Assembly: GCF_030651995.1 (NCBI RefSeq) | Contig: NZ_JAUSBN010000062.1 | Coordinates: 1 to 62,224, forward strand | DNA: 62,224 bases | DNA from: Reyranella sp. | Lineage (GTDB): Bacteria > Pseudomonadota > Alphaproteobacteria > Reyranellales > Reyranellaceae | Reading direction: 5' to 3' | In this document: one piece after another, positions 62,162 to 62,224 of the stretch | Numbering within the stretch: position 1 is the first letter of the stretch | Layout: each line of letters starts with the position of its first letter | Position numbers and translations under genes: made by a program | Notes under the pieces: generated by a model | Databases searched by the model: none | What the model was told of the DNA's origin: nothing | What the model saw: only the letters and a program-made list of their open reading frames with translations

Positions 62162-62224
62162 TGTCATCCCGAGCGCAGCGAGGGACCTTTGTCGGCGGCT
62201 CTAAAGGTCCCTCGCTGCGCTCGG
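62162..62224. repeat. Intergenic inverted repeat (type ATCCCGAGCG), cut by window end
   Basis: Left arm TGTCATCCCGAGCGCAGCGA (from 62162 to 62190 with GGGACCTTT) and right arm AAAGGTCCCTCGCTGCGCTC (62203 onward) around a 12-base loop. The last bases of the right arm lie beyond the window. Same class as 13474-13572. The 175 bp between the nitronate monooxygenase stop and this repeat show no gene. Confidence 0.88.

Overview
The window is GC-rich, gene-dense chromosomal DNA with short intergenic gaps, many ATGA/GTGA stop-start overlaps and purine-rich Shine-Dalgarno sites. The gene content suggests a free-living, metabolically versatile alphaproteobacterium: HWE-type histidine kinase, DUF938 methyltransferase, CoxL-like molybdenum hydroxylases, PHA synthase, several acyl-CoA and FAD enzymes, and a solitary groEL. 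A Rhodospirillales or Reyranella-like host is my guess from gene content only. No rRNA, convincing tRNA, CRISPR array, phage or intact insertion sequence was seen.

Layout. 0-13.4 kb: two adjacent acyl-CoA dehydrogenases, an outer-membrane barrel protein, an amidohydrolase coupled to a CobW-type GTPase, a D-2-hydroxyacid dehydrogenase, a GST, then a leftward group (enolase-superfamily enzyme, NIPSNAP protein, CoxL-like molybdenum hydroxylase). 13.5-19.1 kb: transglutaminase-like protein overlapping a GAF/HWE kinase, small ORFs, solitary groEL with a membrane-anchored neighbour, and an acyl carrier protein. 19.3-25.7 kb: EthD-like protein, a msrQ-modB-modC operon, a membrane-anchored glutamate-synthase-like enzyme and a PLP aminotransferase ending at a strong terminator. 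25.7-33.6 kb: leftward SRPBCC-YceI-VOC operon behind an inverted-repeat operator, a Baeyer-Villiger-type monooxygenase, and an overlapping operon of FAD oxidase, second CoxL-like hydroxylase and methyltransferase. 33.7-40.4 kb: RND efflux adaptor and pump, a general-stress pair, and an FAD oxidoreductase.

The most coherent and least ordinary region is 40.4-46.8 kb. An OmpR-type response regulator and sensor kinase diverge from a periplasmic PepSY protein, a DUF2271 protein, a PepSY-TM/flavodoxin/ferredoxin-reductase fusion and an ApbE flavin transferase. The intergenic gaps carry repeated copies of one tandem half-site (CCTGAC-N5-CCTGAAG), so the locus looks like a self-contained regulon for a flavinylated extracytoplasmic electron-transfer chain fed from cytoplasmic NAD(P)H.

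46.8-62.2 kb: a lone receiver-domain protein, a 25-residue membrane peptide, PHA synthase divergent from an operon of P-type proton ATPase, PPK2 kinase and anion transporter (carbon storage, polyphosphate, proton and ion balance), a giant AsmA protein divergent from a Ser/Thr kinase with a coiled coil and peptidoglycan-binding domain, an IS256-type transposase remnant and a nitronate monooxygenase. A family of long intergenic inverted repeats recurs at five sites.
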